Assembly: GCA_029379225.1 (NCBI GenBank)
Contig: JAQYWR010000005.1
Span: forward strand, 152,210 to 216,209
DNA length: 64,000 nucleotides
Direction: 5' to 3'
Origin: Nostoc sp. S4
GTDB lineage: Bacteria > Cyanobacteriota > Cyanobacteriia > Cyanobacteriales > Nostocaceae
Below the pieces are notes generated by a model. It did no database searches, had not been told where the DNA came from, and saw only the letters and a program-made list of their open reading frames with translations. How positions within the stretch are numbered: the stretch's first letter is position 1; every line of letters starts with the position of its first letter. The position numbers were made by a program, and so were the translations under genes. This document shows, one piece after another, positions 37,048 through 45,932 of this stretch.

Positions 37048-37542
37048 ATGATGAACTTACGCGCTGCTACCTTAGCTGACTTGGCTCTCCTGCAACACTG
37101 GGATCGGCAAGTCCATGTGAATGCCTCAGACCCGAATGATGATTGGAACTGGAAGGTTGAACTCGATCGTACCCCGGATTGGAGAGAGCAATTGATTGCT
37201 GAGATTGAAGGTCGTCCCATCGGATTTATCCAGATTATCGATCCGGCGCTGGAGGATAGTCATTATTGGGGGGATGTGGCAGCAAATATTCGCGCTATTG
37301 ATATTTGGATTGGGGAAGAGTCTGATTTAGGCAAAGGCTATGGAACGAAAATGATGCAGCTTGCTCTAGCTCGATGTTTCGCCGCTCCGGCAGTGACGGC
37401 TGTACTCATCGATCCTTTGGTGAGTAATACTCGCGCTCACCGCTTCTACGAACGTCTTGGCTTTGAGTTTGTAGAGCGCCGACGATTTGGCGATGATGAT
37501 TGCTTGGTTTATCGCCTGAACCGAGCAGATTGGTATCCTTAA
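37048..37542 (+). CDS. GNAT-family N-acetyltransferase (AAC(6')-like)
   Basis: A 164-residue acetyltransferase. The GNAT core is visible: RAATLADLALLQHWDRQVHV, AEIEGRPIGFIQIIDPAL, IDIWIGEESDLGKGYGTKMM (the acetyl-CoA loop, normally Q/RxxGxG/A, here as DLGKGYGT) and DPLVSNTRAHRFYERLGFEF. The overall pattern is close to the aminoglycoside 6'-acetyltransferase/AacA4-like subgroup, which also includes housekeeping enzymes, so resistance should not be assumed. I chose ATG at 37048; the in-frame upstream extension to 36982 encodes PITYLPITNPHRYHK, a translation of repeat DNA. GC content is higher than in the flanks, suggesting transfer. Confidence 0.85.
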   Translation: MMNLRAATLADLALLQHWDRQVHVNASDPNDDWNWKVELDRTPDWREQLIAEIEGRPIGFIQIIDPALEDSHYWGDVAANIRAIDIWIGEESDLGKGYGTKMMQLALARCFAAPAVTAVLIDPLVSNTRAHRFYERLGFEFVERRRFGDDDCLVYRLNRADWYP

Positions 37543-37739
37543 AGCATTGGATGTAATAAGTTATCTTTAGAGTTGCTGTAAATGCTCTAATCTTGGGAAA
37601 CTCTAAAAAAGAAATTATTCAATTATACTCCTTCAAAAATTATGTCTTGTTTGAGTTCCTCTGAAGATTTAAATATTTTTAGATAAGCGTAGTTAATAAG
37701 AAGTCCTTTTTCTATGTTTAATATATTTAAATACAGTCA

Positions 37740-38714
37740 TTATTCGATTGTAATATTATCGTTTCCCTGCTGATTGACTGCTAATCGCAAAATTGATAAC
37801 CCTAAAATTATCAAAAATAACACGAGTCCAATTGTGCAAGCATAGCTAATTTCCAAATTATTGAATGCTTGTTCATATAGGTAGTATACAATTGTTTTCG
37901 AGCTATTGAGTGGCCCTCCTTGAGTCATGATGTACACTTCTTCAAAGACTTTAGTAGCAGAAATAGCTGAAATTACAGCTACCAAAGCTAGATACGGCTT
38001 CATCAAAGGTATGGTAATGTCCCAATGTTTCCTAATACCATCAGAGCCATCAATTCCTGCGGCTTCATACACATCAGCAGGAATTGATTGCAATCCTGCT
38101 AAATAAATTACCATATAGTAGCCTAGCCCTTTCCACACAGTCACAGCCATAACACTCGCAAGAGAGATTGGTACAATGCCAAAAAGTTTAGCTGGGCTAG
38201 TTAACCAAGGAATAGCTTCTGAAATAATGCCTAAAGATTTAAATAATTGGTTGAGTAATCCATTTTCTGCATACAACCATTTCCAAGCTATCCCAGCAAC
38301 TACCATTGAAATAACTACTGGTGTGTAGTATGCAGATCTAAACCAATTCATCCCCTGGAGTTTTTGATTTACCAAAATTGCTAGCCCCAAGGGAGCAATT
38401 ACTAAAATTGGTACTACACCCACAAGATATAAAAAAGTATTTTCTAAAGTTTTCCAAAAAACTGCATCTTTCCAAAGCTTGAGAAAGTTGGCAATACCTA
38501 TCCATTGCGGCGCTTGGGCAATATCTTCATAACTGGTAAAGCTAAGATAAAACGCTTGCAGTGCAGGCCAAAAGACAGTTAACCCTAAAATAACCAAGGC
38601 AGGTAATAAAAATAAATAAGGAGTTAGTCGCTGTTTAATTAATATCCAATTTTTAGGTATTAATTGATTCATTAAAGGTTTAATGGTTGTTTTTACTTTG
38701 TGATAATTTGTCAT
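37740..38714 (-). CDS. Carbohydrate ABC transporter permease (MalF/UgpA-type)
   Basis: A 324-residue permease with six predicted helices: LTPYLFLLPALVILGLTVFW (first), NTFLYLVGVVPILVIAPLGL, TPVVISMVVAGIAWKWLY and a last helix near the C-terminus (GLVLFLIILGLSIL). The ATPase-docking EAA loop reads YEAAGIDGSDGIRKHWDITI. It would import a sugar or glycoside. No binding protein, second permease or ATPase is next to it, which is unusual for this family; closeness to treS hints at trehalose or a related compatible solute, but that is inference. Confidence 0.9.
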   Translation of the reverse strand: MTNYHKVKTTIKPLMNQLIPKNWILIKQRLTPYLFLLPALVILGLTVFWPALQAFYLSFTSYEDIAQAPQWIGIANFLKLWKDAVFWKTLENTFLYLVGVVPILVIAPLGLAILVNQKLQGMNWFRSAYYTPVVISMVVAGIAWKWLYAENGLLNQLFKSLGIISEAIPWLTSPAKLFGIVPISLASVMAVTVWKGLGYYMVIYLAGLQSIPADVYEAAGIDGSDGIRKHWDITIPLMKPYLALVAVISAISATKVFEEVYIMTQGGPLNSSKTIVYYLYEQAFNNLEISYACTIGLVLFLIILGLSILRLAVNQQGNDNITIE

Positions 38715-38832
38715 AACTAAGATTTGAAGATATGAGTCGATTTAAGCTTCAATATTTTCAGGGCATATATTTGCTTGTGTAAGTAAAGCTCGTCGTAGAC
38801 ATTATAAATTAATAATTCAGAGATAAACTGCA

Positions 38833-39495
38833 ATGGAAACTCAACCCAATCTACCAATTGAACATCAAAATGTCCCTACAAATCATCGGGGACTGCATGA
38901 CTTTTTGTATGGTTCCGATGACGAACATGTTACCTCTGAGGTGAGTATAACTCGTGAATTGACAAATAATAGCACTGAAATTATGTCCCTTGAGGCTTGG
39001 CGTGCAGCTGCTGAGAACACAAAAATTGCAGGTGTTTACGCAGTATTAGACATAGAAGGCCGCACCCAGTACATTGGCTATTCTCGAAATGTGTTGCTTT
39101 CCCTAAACGGCCATCTTCAGCAAAATGGTAAACAAAAGTGTGCTTTTATACGCGTGCAACCATTTAAGTTCCCGAAGCGTCAAGAAATGGAAGATTTACG
39201 AGATGCATGGATAGCAGAACTTCAAAACACACCTCCTGGTAATGCTGCTGAAACCACAATGTGGGCTAGCACGGTAGGTGAAGTTGCTAAGGCAGTAATG
39301 TCTGAGGTTGAACGCCAAGCCTACGAGGAGAAAAAGCTAAAATTACAAAAAGCAATGGCTGACACAACTGTCTCTAAAGACTCACTTTCAACAGATCCTA
39401 CTAAAACCCAACGTCAGCGTCAACTCGAAGCAGCTGTGGAAAACGATGACTGGAGTGTAATTATCGACGCACAGACCCAAGAAACTAAGTCTTAG
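38833..39495 (+). CDS. GIY-YIG-domain protein
   Basis: A 220-residue protein whose central part (about 60-140) carries a GIY-YIG-like nuclease fold: AGVYAVLDIEGRTQYIGYSR, with the GVY and YIG halves, the Arg after YIG in YSRNVLLSL, and EMEDLRDAWIAELQ supplying the expected downstream Glu. The N-terminal 55 residues are polar and low-complexity; the C-terminus is a charged helix followed by a disordered tail. Such single-domain proteins are common in cyanobacteria and plants; their role is not established, though DNA cleavage or repair is the usual suggestion. It is divergent from the sugar permease gene. Confidence 0.85.
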   Translation: METQPNLPIEHQNVPTNHRGLHDFLYGSDDEHVTSEVSITRELTNNSTEIMSLEAWRAAAENTKIAGVYAVLDIEGRTQYIGYSRNVLLSLNGHLQQNGKQKCAFIRVQPFKFPKRQEMEDLRDAWIAELQNTPPGNAAETTMWASTVGEVAKAVMSEVERQAYEEKKLKLQKAMADTTVSKDSLSTDPTKTQRQRQLEAAVENDDWSVIIDAQTQETKS

Positions 39496-39542
39496 GCAAC
39501 TCCAATAAATAAAAACAACCACTTAAAGTTGCTGACTGATGA

Positions 39543-39585
39543 GAGCCAGTTGCTTGGCTATCGGCACGCAAGGGCGCACTGGCTC
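39543..39585. terminator. Long-loop inverted repeat between convergent genes
   Basis: GAGCCAGT and ACTGGCTC pair around a 27-nt loop that itself holds GC-rich repeats (TTGCTTGGC, GGCACGCAAGGGCGC). It lies between the GIY-YIG gene and the convergent ABC gene, so it may terminate either. Confidence 0.4.
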
Positions 39586-39626
39586 CTGTTGACTGTTGAG
39601 TGTGAACAGCAAGATAGACTGTGATT

Positions 39627-40442
39627 TTAAATAGCAGAAATAGCACAAACCTGTAATCCGACAGGTGTCTGAATAATCACTGATTCTACACCGAAAACTT
39701 GGGCGATCGCATTTGGTGTCATAACTTCTTTAGGCGTACCAATTTGCCAAATATGACCTTGTTTTAATAATGCAATGCGAGAGCTATATCGTGCTGCTAA
39801 ATTTAGTTCGTGTAGAACTGTGACAATAGTTAATTCCTGTTGCTGATTCAGTAGTTTGAGCAGTTCCAAAAGTTGCAACTGATAGTTGATATCCAGAAAA
39901 GTTGTAGGTTCATCTAATAGTAAAAGTTTTGGCTCTTGAGCTAGCGCTAAAGCTAAAAAAGCCCGCTGTCTTTCACCGCCTGAAAGTTGTTCGACTAAGC
40001 GATCGCTTAATTTTTCTAGTTGCGTCTTTTGAATTGCAGCTTCGACTTTTAACCAATCTCCACTATCTAATTCCCATTTCCACCAAGGTTGATGTGGCGT
40101 GCGTCCTAAACTTACTAATTGTCGCACTGTTAAGCCAACGGGAACTATTTGTTGTTGGGGTAAGAATGCTAGTTTCTGTGCAACTAAATTTGGGGGTTGA
40201 GAATGAATCGCTTTACCATCAAGTAGTACTGCTCCTTGCTGTGGAGGAAGAATTCGACTGAGCAATTTGAGTAAAGTAGACTTACCTGAGCCATTAGCAC
40301 CAACTAAACTCAACCATTCTCCTGTTTGCAGGCTGAGGTTAATGTCTTTGACAATTGGTAGTGTTGTATAGCCGCCTGTGAGGTTTTGCAGTTCGAGTGG
40401 CATTTGCTGAAATTCAAAAATCAAAGGTGTAGTAAACACCAT
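39627..40442 (-). CDS. Iron/siderophore or cobalamin ABC transporter ATPase (FecE-like)
   Basis: A 271-residue ATPase. Walker A is GANGSGKST, the signature LSGGERQRAFLALALA, Walker B LLLLDEPTTFLDINYQ, H-loop VLHELNLAARY. The DIxxQ element after Walker B and the HELNLAARYS block mark the FecCD/BtuCD-linked ATPase class that imports siderophores, haem or B12. Its permease and binding protein are not adjacent, so it probably serves a transporter encoded elsewhere. The start is uncertain: ATG at 40442 or, 13 codons in, ATG at 40403 (MPLELQNLTGGY), which fits the family start better. No Fur box was found by eye. Confidence 0.9.
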   Translation of the reverse strand: MVFTTPLIFEFQQMPLELQNLTGGYTTLPIVKDINLSLQTGEWLSLVGANGSGKSTLLKLLSRILPPQQGAVLLDGKAIHSQPPNLVAQKLAFLPQQQIVPVGLTVRQLVSLGRTPHQPWWKWELDSGDWLKVEAAIQKTQLEKLSDRLVEQLSGGERQRAFLALALAQEPKLLLLDEPTTFLDINYQLQLLELLKLLNQQQELTIVTVLHELNLAARYSSRIALLKQGHIWQIGTPKEVMTPNAIAQVFGVESVIIQTPVGLQVCAISAI

Positions 40443-40540
40443 TTTTACAGAAGCGATCGCTGCTTAAAGAAAACTCCAGATTGGACGAGCGATCGCTTTT
40501 GATGTATCTACCTCAAAAGGACGGGATTAAGAGTCCAAAA

Positions 40541-41425
40541 CTATCTTTCCTTTATTGCCTTCTTTAGAAGGTTGTTGTGCGTGGAAAGATTAAGCTGGAG
40601 TAGATTACGGACAGCCTGCTGTAAATCCTCTTGTTTAACTAAAGTGTCTCCCAGTAGAACGGCATGGCTACCAGCTTCAGCCACAAATGATAAATCAGTT
40701 GGTGTATACAAGCCAGACTCACTGACGATATAAAGACCCAAGTTCTGGATCTGCGATCGCCTAGCTGCCAGCAATTGCCGAGTTGTGTTGATATCAACGC
40801 TAAAATCTTCTAGGCTTTGATTGTTAATTCCTATCAAGCGTACATCATCAAGTTGTAACACTCGATCCAATTCTGCTAAGGTACGCACTTCTACCAAAGC
40901 ATTCATTCCTAAATAATGAATCACCCGCAAAAAATTTTGAAGTTGCCGATCGCACAAAATCGCTGCTATCAGTAGCACGGCATCTGCGCCAGCTGCTCGT
41001 GCTAAATAAATTTGGCACGGATCTAAAATAAAATCTTTGCACAATAAAGGTAATGATACCCGGTGACGGATAGTACGTAAAATCTCAAAGCCGCCATGAA
41101 AGAACTTCTGATCGGTAACGACAGAGATACAAGTCGTGCCACCACGCTCATAAGCTTTGGCGATCGCTACGGGGTCAAAGTCTGCCTTTATTATTCCCTG
41201 AATTAGAGATGCTTTCTTCACCTCTGCAATGATACAAGGTCGGTAATGACTTTGTTGCAAAGCGGTCAGAAAATCTCGCACTGTCGGTGCAGCAGTTAAC
41301 TGACGTTGCAATGAAGCTAAAGACATCTCTTGCTGAATTTGTGCAACTTCATACTTTTTCTGCCATACAATCTCTTTGAGAGTGGGTTGCAAATAAGTAT
41401 TAGGGGTAGTAAATGGGTAAGTCAT
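40541..41425 (-). CDS. trpC: Indole-3-glycerol-phosphate synthase paralogue
   Basis: A 294-residue TIM-barrel enzyme that closes CdRP to indole-3-glycerol phosphate in tryptophan synthesis. Catalytic and binding residues are recognisable: Glu and Lys in IIAEVKKAS, Lys in LLCKDFILD, Glu in ALVEVRTLAEL, Asn in LIGINNQSLEDF, Ser in IVSESGL, and the phosphate loop GSHAVLLGDTLVK. The usual SPSKG after the first motif is changed to SLIQG, so substrate loop geometry may differ. No other trp gene is nearby. Nostoc genomes commonly carry a second trpC-like gene linked to sunscreen synthesis; here there is no such context, and it may be a divergent duplicate. Confidence 0.88.
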   Translation of the reverse strand: MTYPFTTPNTYLQPTLKEIVWQKKYEVAQIQQEMSLASLQRQLTAAPTVRDFLTALQQSHYRPCIIAEVKKASLIQGIIKADFDPVAIAKAYERGGTTCISVVTDQKFFHGGFEILRTIRHRVSLPLLCKDFILDPCQIYLARAAGADAVLLIAAILCDRQLQNFLRVIHYLGMNALVEVRTLAELDRVLQLDDVRLIGINNQSLEDFSVDINTTRQLLAARRSQIQNLGLYIVSESGLYTPTDLSFVAEAGSHAVLLGDTLVKQEDLQQAVRNLLQLNLSTHNNLLKKAIKER

Positions 41426-41655
41426 ATGTTAACGATTGCCAAAAAGTATCAATTACAAAATTTCAGGCTACCCCTACATATCTTTCTCACAATGACAGTG
41501 TGTGGGAATGCCTTTAGTGAAAGGAAACATTGAATAACTAAAGATGTAAAACTTTCAGCCTTCATCCTTACCTTAGGGAACTTTACGAACAACTGCTTTA
41601 GAATTGACTCACTTGTTAATATTCATTTACAGGAATTTTGTTGCCATAATTTTTT

Positions 41656-41934
41656 TCACAGATGAAGCCACGTTGATTTGAAATTTAAAGCTTCTACAGT
41701 TTCACTATTAGTTTGATTGGGTTTGGAGTTCTCAACTAAGCAGTTATTCTTGAGAAGTCGGATGTAAGTACGATACGGGATATAGTCTATTGGATTATAA
41801 CCAGTAAAACGCAGTATTAAAACACATGCCCATGAATATTTGCCTGCAATAATTGCTTTTATGATTTGTTCAATTTGTTCATTATTAATTTTTCTTCCCA
41901 GTTGATTTTGATAACTACTAATATTTTGAGACAT
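41656..41934 (-). CDS. HetP-like heterocyst differentiation protein (second copy)
   Basis: A 92-residue member of the HetP family: [40 protein letters not shown] and [12 protein letters not shown] make up the conserved core (about residues 17-65), followed by a variable tail. It is closer to classical HetP than the copy at 565-870 (GYNPxxYIPYRTY is retained). I use the ATG at 41934; a GTG three codons upstream is also in frame. About 1.7 kb of AT-rich DNA without genes lies upstream, which could hold complex developmental control. Whether this is HetP itself or one of its paralogues needs a tree. Confidence 0.88.
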   Translation of the reverse strand: MSQNISSYQNQLGRKINNEQIEQIIKAIIAGKYSWACVLILRFTGYNPIDYIPYRTYIRLLKNNCLVENSKPNQTNSETVEALNFKSTWLHL

Positions 41935-43628
41935 AATTTGCACTCTTTTTTTTAACTAAAAATATTGGATATTTTACATAGATTATTAGCGCTGATTTTG
42001 AATCTACTATTATTTTCCTCCTATTTATCGAGTATTTATAATATTTTATTTAATTGATTCTCAACTGAAAACTAGTAAATCTTAATTATTTTAATACCAA
42101 ATATTTATATCTAACTAAATTAATAATATTTTCAATTATCTAAACAAAATTCCAATCCTTTTTTCTAAAAAATAAAAATCAAACAATACTATTAAATAAC
42201 TAAATTAATAGTTATTTCAATCTCATCTTAAAAGTAGGGGCGGGTATAACCGATAGAATAAATATCTGGTTTAACCCGCTCTTACAGATGAACCGTATTG
42301 CAGAAGCAGCTTCTTCATTAAGCTTACTCAATGTTTAGTAAAGGAGTATATGAACAATTTTTTGATAGATATATCTATTTTTTCGCTATTGAAATTAGAT
42401 TTATTTGCTTGGGATAAGCAAACTTGAACTAGGGGAAGGCGGATAGCTTTACTCAAGTTTTATCTGCTAAGGCGATATGCTTCATCCGACTCCTGTATTC
42501 TCCAACTAAACCTTTTAAGAGATACAAGTATTCACTAATTGCTATGAATACTATAAGGTTGTTGCCAAGTTGATGACAAGTCTAACGTCGCAACCTCAAT
42601 CTATTTTAATTTCTTTAATTTCAGTGCGTTTCAAGATACTTTAGCTGTGAACCATCAATTTATTGCAGCGCAAAAAAGCAATCCAAAAACGAGGTTTTAG
42701 GAATGAGGGGTTAAACCCCCCAGTAATAAATTAATATCTTTATAGTATTCAAAAACACATAATTACTTAATATTTTATATTTCTTTTAGAAGAGGTTTTA
42801 AACTTAATACACATAACTTAACAATAAAATGTATACCTTGTGACAGATGACAAGATTTATTATTATATAGTTTAATCCTTGATGAACAAAGAAAATAAAC
42901 TAAATTAATCAAAAATGTTTTATTGATTAAGCTCGTATTTCGTAATATAGGCTGAGTCAAGATAAAATTGATAACTAATGATGTAGATATTATTCTATGT
43001 TCAAAAAATTAACTAATCGATGTTTTTTTTGAATATTAGTATTAGATATAGTTAAAGAATTGACAAAAAGAAGGTTGTTGAATAGGATAATCATTGTGTA
43101 TATTCAAGACTTATTATTTTTTAGCTAAAAATTTTTAAAATTAAAAATTTAAAATAAATACTTCTGGAATTGAACAAAATTATACATAAAATGTATTTAT
43201 ATATAGAATATTAGATCTCAAATATCTTTACATTATCATTTTAATAAAAATCAAATTTTATTGTTACAATCAAATTTAAAGTCATAATCTTTTTCTAATT
43301 GTCTTAAATAATATTGCTTTTGACTAAAAAATAGCAATATTAAAATTTGATGAAGGTATGATTAGTAACTCCTAAATGGCTATAGTGCCGACTTTTTTAA
43401 TTGAGTAACTTAGGTATATAAATTCTGGTGGTTATATATAGATTTAATCTAATTTTCTATTTGTTTACAGCCAGAATTTGAATTGAGACTTACTGATTTC
43501 CTGATGCAGTTTTGTAAACGATCGATTAATAAATATATTCAGAATCAACACTCATAATTTTTTTAGACAATCGGTCGGCACAAAGTTTGATTTTCATTCC
43601 CTGCCACAAAAATCCTATTGCTGGAAAA
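41935..43628. other. Long AT-rich gene-free stretch between a HetP-like gene and a response regulator
   Basis: About 1.7 kb, very AT-rich, with no convincing gene: open frames are short and lack ribosome sites. The only clear structured element is the imperfect palindrome at 42233-42290. It should carry the promoters of the two divergent flanking genes and could encode a small RNA, for which I see no direct evidence. Confidence 0.55.
42233..42290. repeat. Imperfect palindromic repeat
   Basis: GTAGGGGCGGGTATAACC near the left end is the near-complement of GGTTTAACCCGCTCTTAC at the right end, around GATAGAATAAATATCT. This GTAGGGGCGGGTT...AACCCGCCCCTAC palindrome is a dispersed element of Nostoc-type genomes. 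The right arm has decayed (CCGCTCTTAC). Confidence 0.7.
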
Positions 43629-44498
43629 ATGATACACGAATCGTCGAAAAAAATTCTTGTCATTGAAGATGATGCTGTCACCCGCAATGTCTTCTTGGAA
43701 GTTCTTGAGGCTCAAGGTTTTGATACTATAGGTGCAGAAGATGGGCTAAATGGTATTCAGCAAGCACAAGACCATTTACCTGACTTGGTGATTTGCGATA
43801 TTCAAATGCCAGATATCGATGGTTATAGTGTTTTAACTACACTTCGCCAAGATCCTAAAACAGCAATTATTCCTTTTATTTTTTTGACTGGTAGTAATAC
43901 TCAAGCAGATCTTCGCAAAGGTATGGAGTTAGGAGCAGATGATTATCTGACTAAGCCTTCTACTATAGAGGATTTGCTCAAAGCGATCGCTGTCCGATTT
44001 GAAAAGCAAGCTTTATTGAGGTATTGGTACGCTACTAACTCTCATCAACTCAGCCGTCCCTTAGCTTCAACAATTAACTCTGAGTCTATTTTTCCATCTA
44101 TTCCTCAATTACAATCAGTTTTCGACTTCATTGAAAATAATTATCGCCAACCAATTACTTTGTCTAAGGTGGCTGTTGCAGTTGGCTATTCGCCTGCTTA
44201 TTTAACAAACAGAGTAGCAAAAGAAACAGGAGAAAGTGTAAACGCTTGGATTGTCAAGCGCCGGATGGCAGCAGCACGTCCCTTACTTAAAAATACCGAT
44301 CAAACAATTGAGCAGATTGCTAGTGGACTAGGCTATCAAAATACGTGTCATTTTTCTCGTCAGTTTCGTCAACATCACGGGCTTTCGCCAAATTTTTGGA
44401 GAAAACAGCAACAACTTCTTGAGTCTTCTAAAAGTGCGAAGCTACAATTAATCAAAAATCGTGGTTCCGTAGAAAAACTTGTCTCTTTAAGTCGTTAG
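43629..44498 (+). CDS. Response regulator with AraC-type output domain
   Basis: A 289-residue protein. The receiver domain (about 8-122) has the acidic pair in KILVIEDDAV, phospho-Asp in PDLVICDIQMPDIDGY, Thr in FIFLTGSN and Lys in DDYLTKPS. After a linker comes an AraC/XylS DNA-binding domain (about 168-268) with two helix-turn-helices: ITLSKVAVAVGYSPAYLTNR and QTIEQIASGLGYQNTCHFSR, then FRQHHGLSPNFWRK. It should bind DNA when phosphorylated by an unlinked histidine kinase. I take the ATG at 43629; an in-frame TTG at 43587 adds 14 unlikely residues. It is divergent from the HetP-like gene across a 1.7-kb gap. Confidence 0.93.
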   Translation: MIHESSKKILVIEDDAVTRNVFLEVLEAQGFDTIGAEDGLNGIQQAQDHLPDLVICDIQMPDIDGYSVLTTLRQDPKTAIIPFIFLTGSNTQADLRKGMELGADDYLTKPSTIEDLLKAIAVRFEKQALLRYWYATNSHQLSRPLASTINSESIFPSIPQLQSVFDFIENNYRQPITLSKVAVAVGYSPAYLTNRVAKETGESVNAWIVKRRMAAARPLLKNTDQTIEQIASGLGYQNTCHFSRQFRQHHGLSPNFWRKQQQLLESSKSAKLQLIKNRGSVEKLVSLSR

Positions 44499-44513
44499 AT
44501 TTCAAGCCAATTC

Positions 44514-44843
44514 TTAATTTTGGTTGCTTTTTGGTTTGTTCAACTGTTGCACTAATAATTGTAATGTCAAAGCCAACAAACCAATTGCTACTATACCAAA
44601 TATGCCGCTTCCTAAAGCAACTACACCGACAACCAAGGTACGAACAGCAGAGGCTATTTTGATTACCAATGGATTAATTGAATGGATAGGTTTAGTAGCA
44701 AAACTTGTGGCGATCGCAATCATCAGTGAATACATTGCAAATGCCATTCCTGCGGAAATTACAGCCCCAGCGATCGAGCGTAAAGGACTCGCTATCATCT
44801 CTACTTGAGCATCAGTATTTGGAGTTAAATTTTGGTCACTCAT
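44514..44843 (-). CDS. DUF3082 membrane protein
   Basis: A 109-residue cyanobacterial protein with two hydrophobic segments: about 20-50 (IASPLRSIAGAVISAGMAFA, MYSLMIAIA) and about 66-100 (VRTLVVGVVALGSGIFGIVA, IGLLALTLQLLVQQL). It has a polar N-terminus and is probably in the inner or thylakoid membrane. It lies 67 bp downstream of ispE on the same strand and is part of the rsmA-ispE-DUF3082 cluster. Its function is unknown; linkage to ispE is recurrent in cyanobacteria. Confidence 0.87.
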   Translation of the reverse strand: MSDQNLTPNTDAQVEMIASPLRSIAGAVISAGMAFAMYSLMIAIATSFATKPIHSINPLVIKIASAVRTLVVGVVALGSGIFGIVAIGLLALTLQLLVQQLNKPKSNQN

Positions 44844-44910
44844 ACAATTTTAGATTTGGGATTTGGGATGCGGTATTGAAAAGTAAAAAGTAAAAATGCA
44901 AAAGATTTTT

Positions 44911-45864
44911 TTAAACTGAGGATGTCACCTGAATACCATGTGTAATTGCCCGAGTCACAAACAATTCTAAGTCTCCATCGGAAATTGCTTCTCTGACATA
45001 GAGCTTAACTTGTTCTGCCTGCTGTTGAGACTCAAAAAGAGCGAATACTGTCGGCCCAGAACCAGACATCATTGTTCCTAAAACGCCTTGTTGATTTGCA
45101 AAGACTTCTCGCAGTTGCAATACTTGGGGATAGGCTGGTAATACTACTCGCTCTAAATCATTGTGCAATTTTTCGGCTATTTTTCCTGTATCTCGAGCAA
45201 AGATGGCTTTTACTATCGCTCCTGAGTGGACTGCATTAGCACGGGCTACTAAGTCGTTGGTATCTTTGATATAAGAATTACCAAATTGCTGCCGATAGGT
45301 TTTGTATGCCCAAGCGGTGGAAACTTCTAGGCTGCGGTATTTTGCCAATACTATATATATGTTATTCAAATTTGGCAGGGGAGAAAGTTGCTCGCCTCTA
45401 CCTGTGGCGATCGCTGTTCCACCTGAGATACAAAATGGAACATCTGAACCGAGTCTAGCTCCTAATTCCTCTAATTCTGACTGAGTTAGTCCCAATTTCC
45501 AGAGTAAATCTATCCCGATCAACACGGCTGCGGCATTTGTTGAACCTCCGGCTAACCCAGCAGCTACAGGAATTTGCTTGTTGATACTAATTTCTACACC
45601 CCCATATCTAGCAAACGCTTCCGGAAATTCCTTCGCCATCAGTTCTGCCGCTTTGTATGCCAGATTACTTTTATCTGTCGGTACTTGTGGGTGGTTGCAG
45701 TGAACGTGAATGGTTCGATTGCTGTTAGAACGGACATCAATTTGGTCTGCAAGAGCGATACTTTGGAGTATCATTGCTAACTCATGATAGCCATCAGGGC
45801 GATCGCCAATGATTTCCAAATACAAATTGATTTTAGCAGGGGCAATTAAGCTGTAGGAATACAT
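44911..45864 (-). CDS. ispE: 4-diphosphocytidyl-2-C-methyl-D-erythritol kinase
   Basis: A 317-residue GHMP-family kinase of the MEP isoprenoid pathway, phosphorylating CDP-methylerythritol. Motifs: LIAPAKINLYLEIIGDRPDG near the N-terminus, the ATP-binding loop IPVAAGLAGGSTNAAAVLIG, and GTMMSGSGPTVFALF near the C-terminus. I use the ATG at 45864 (MYSYSLIAPAKIN); the longer in-frame extension to 45939 is a Ser/Pro-rich stretch read from repeat DNA (SPSSSSSPSSFPLP) and overlaps the upstream gene. It follows rsmA by 68 bp, so the two are probably co-transcribed. Confidence 0.95.
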   Translation of the reverse strand: MYSYSLIAPAKINLYLEIIGDRPDGYHELAMILQSIALADQIDVRSNSNRTIHVHCNHPQVPTDKSNLAYKAAELMAKEFPEAFARYGGVEISINKQIPVAAGLAGGSTNAAAVLIGIDLLWKLGLTQSELEELGARLGSDVPFCISGGTAIATGRGEQLSPLPNLNNIYIVLAKYRSLEVSTAWAYKTYRQQFGNSYIKDTNDLVARANAVHSGAIVKAIFARDTGKIAEKLHNDLERVVLPAYPQVLQLREVFANQQGVLGTMMSGSGPTVFALFESQQQAEQVKLYVREAISDGDLELFVTRAITHGIQVTSSV

Positions 45865-45932
45865 TTTTGGAAGTGGGAAAGATGAGGGAGATGAGGAAGA
45901 TGAGGGAGAATCCCTAACTCCTAACTCAACAG

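Noticed and set aside
37048..37542. Antibiotic-resistance call for the GNAT gene
   Set aside because: Similarity to the AAC(6') subgroup is only general; many members are not resistance enzymes, so the neutral GNAT call is kept.
42775..42960. Sixty-one-codon minus-strand frame in the HetP upstream region
   Set aside because: AT-driven composition, no ribosome site and no similarity to a family I know.
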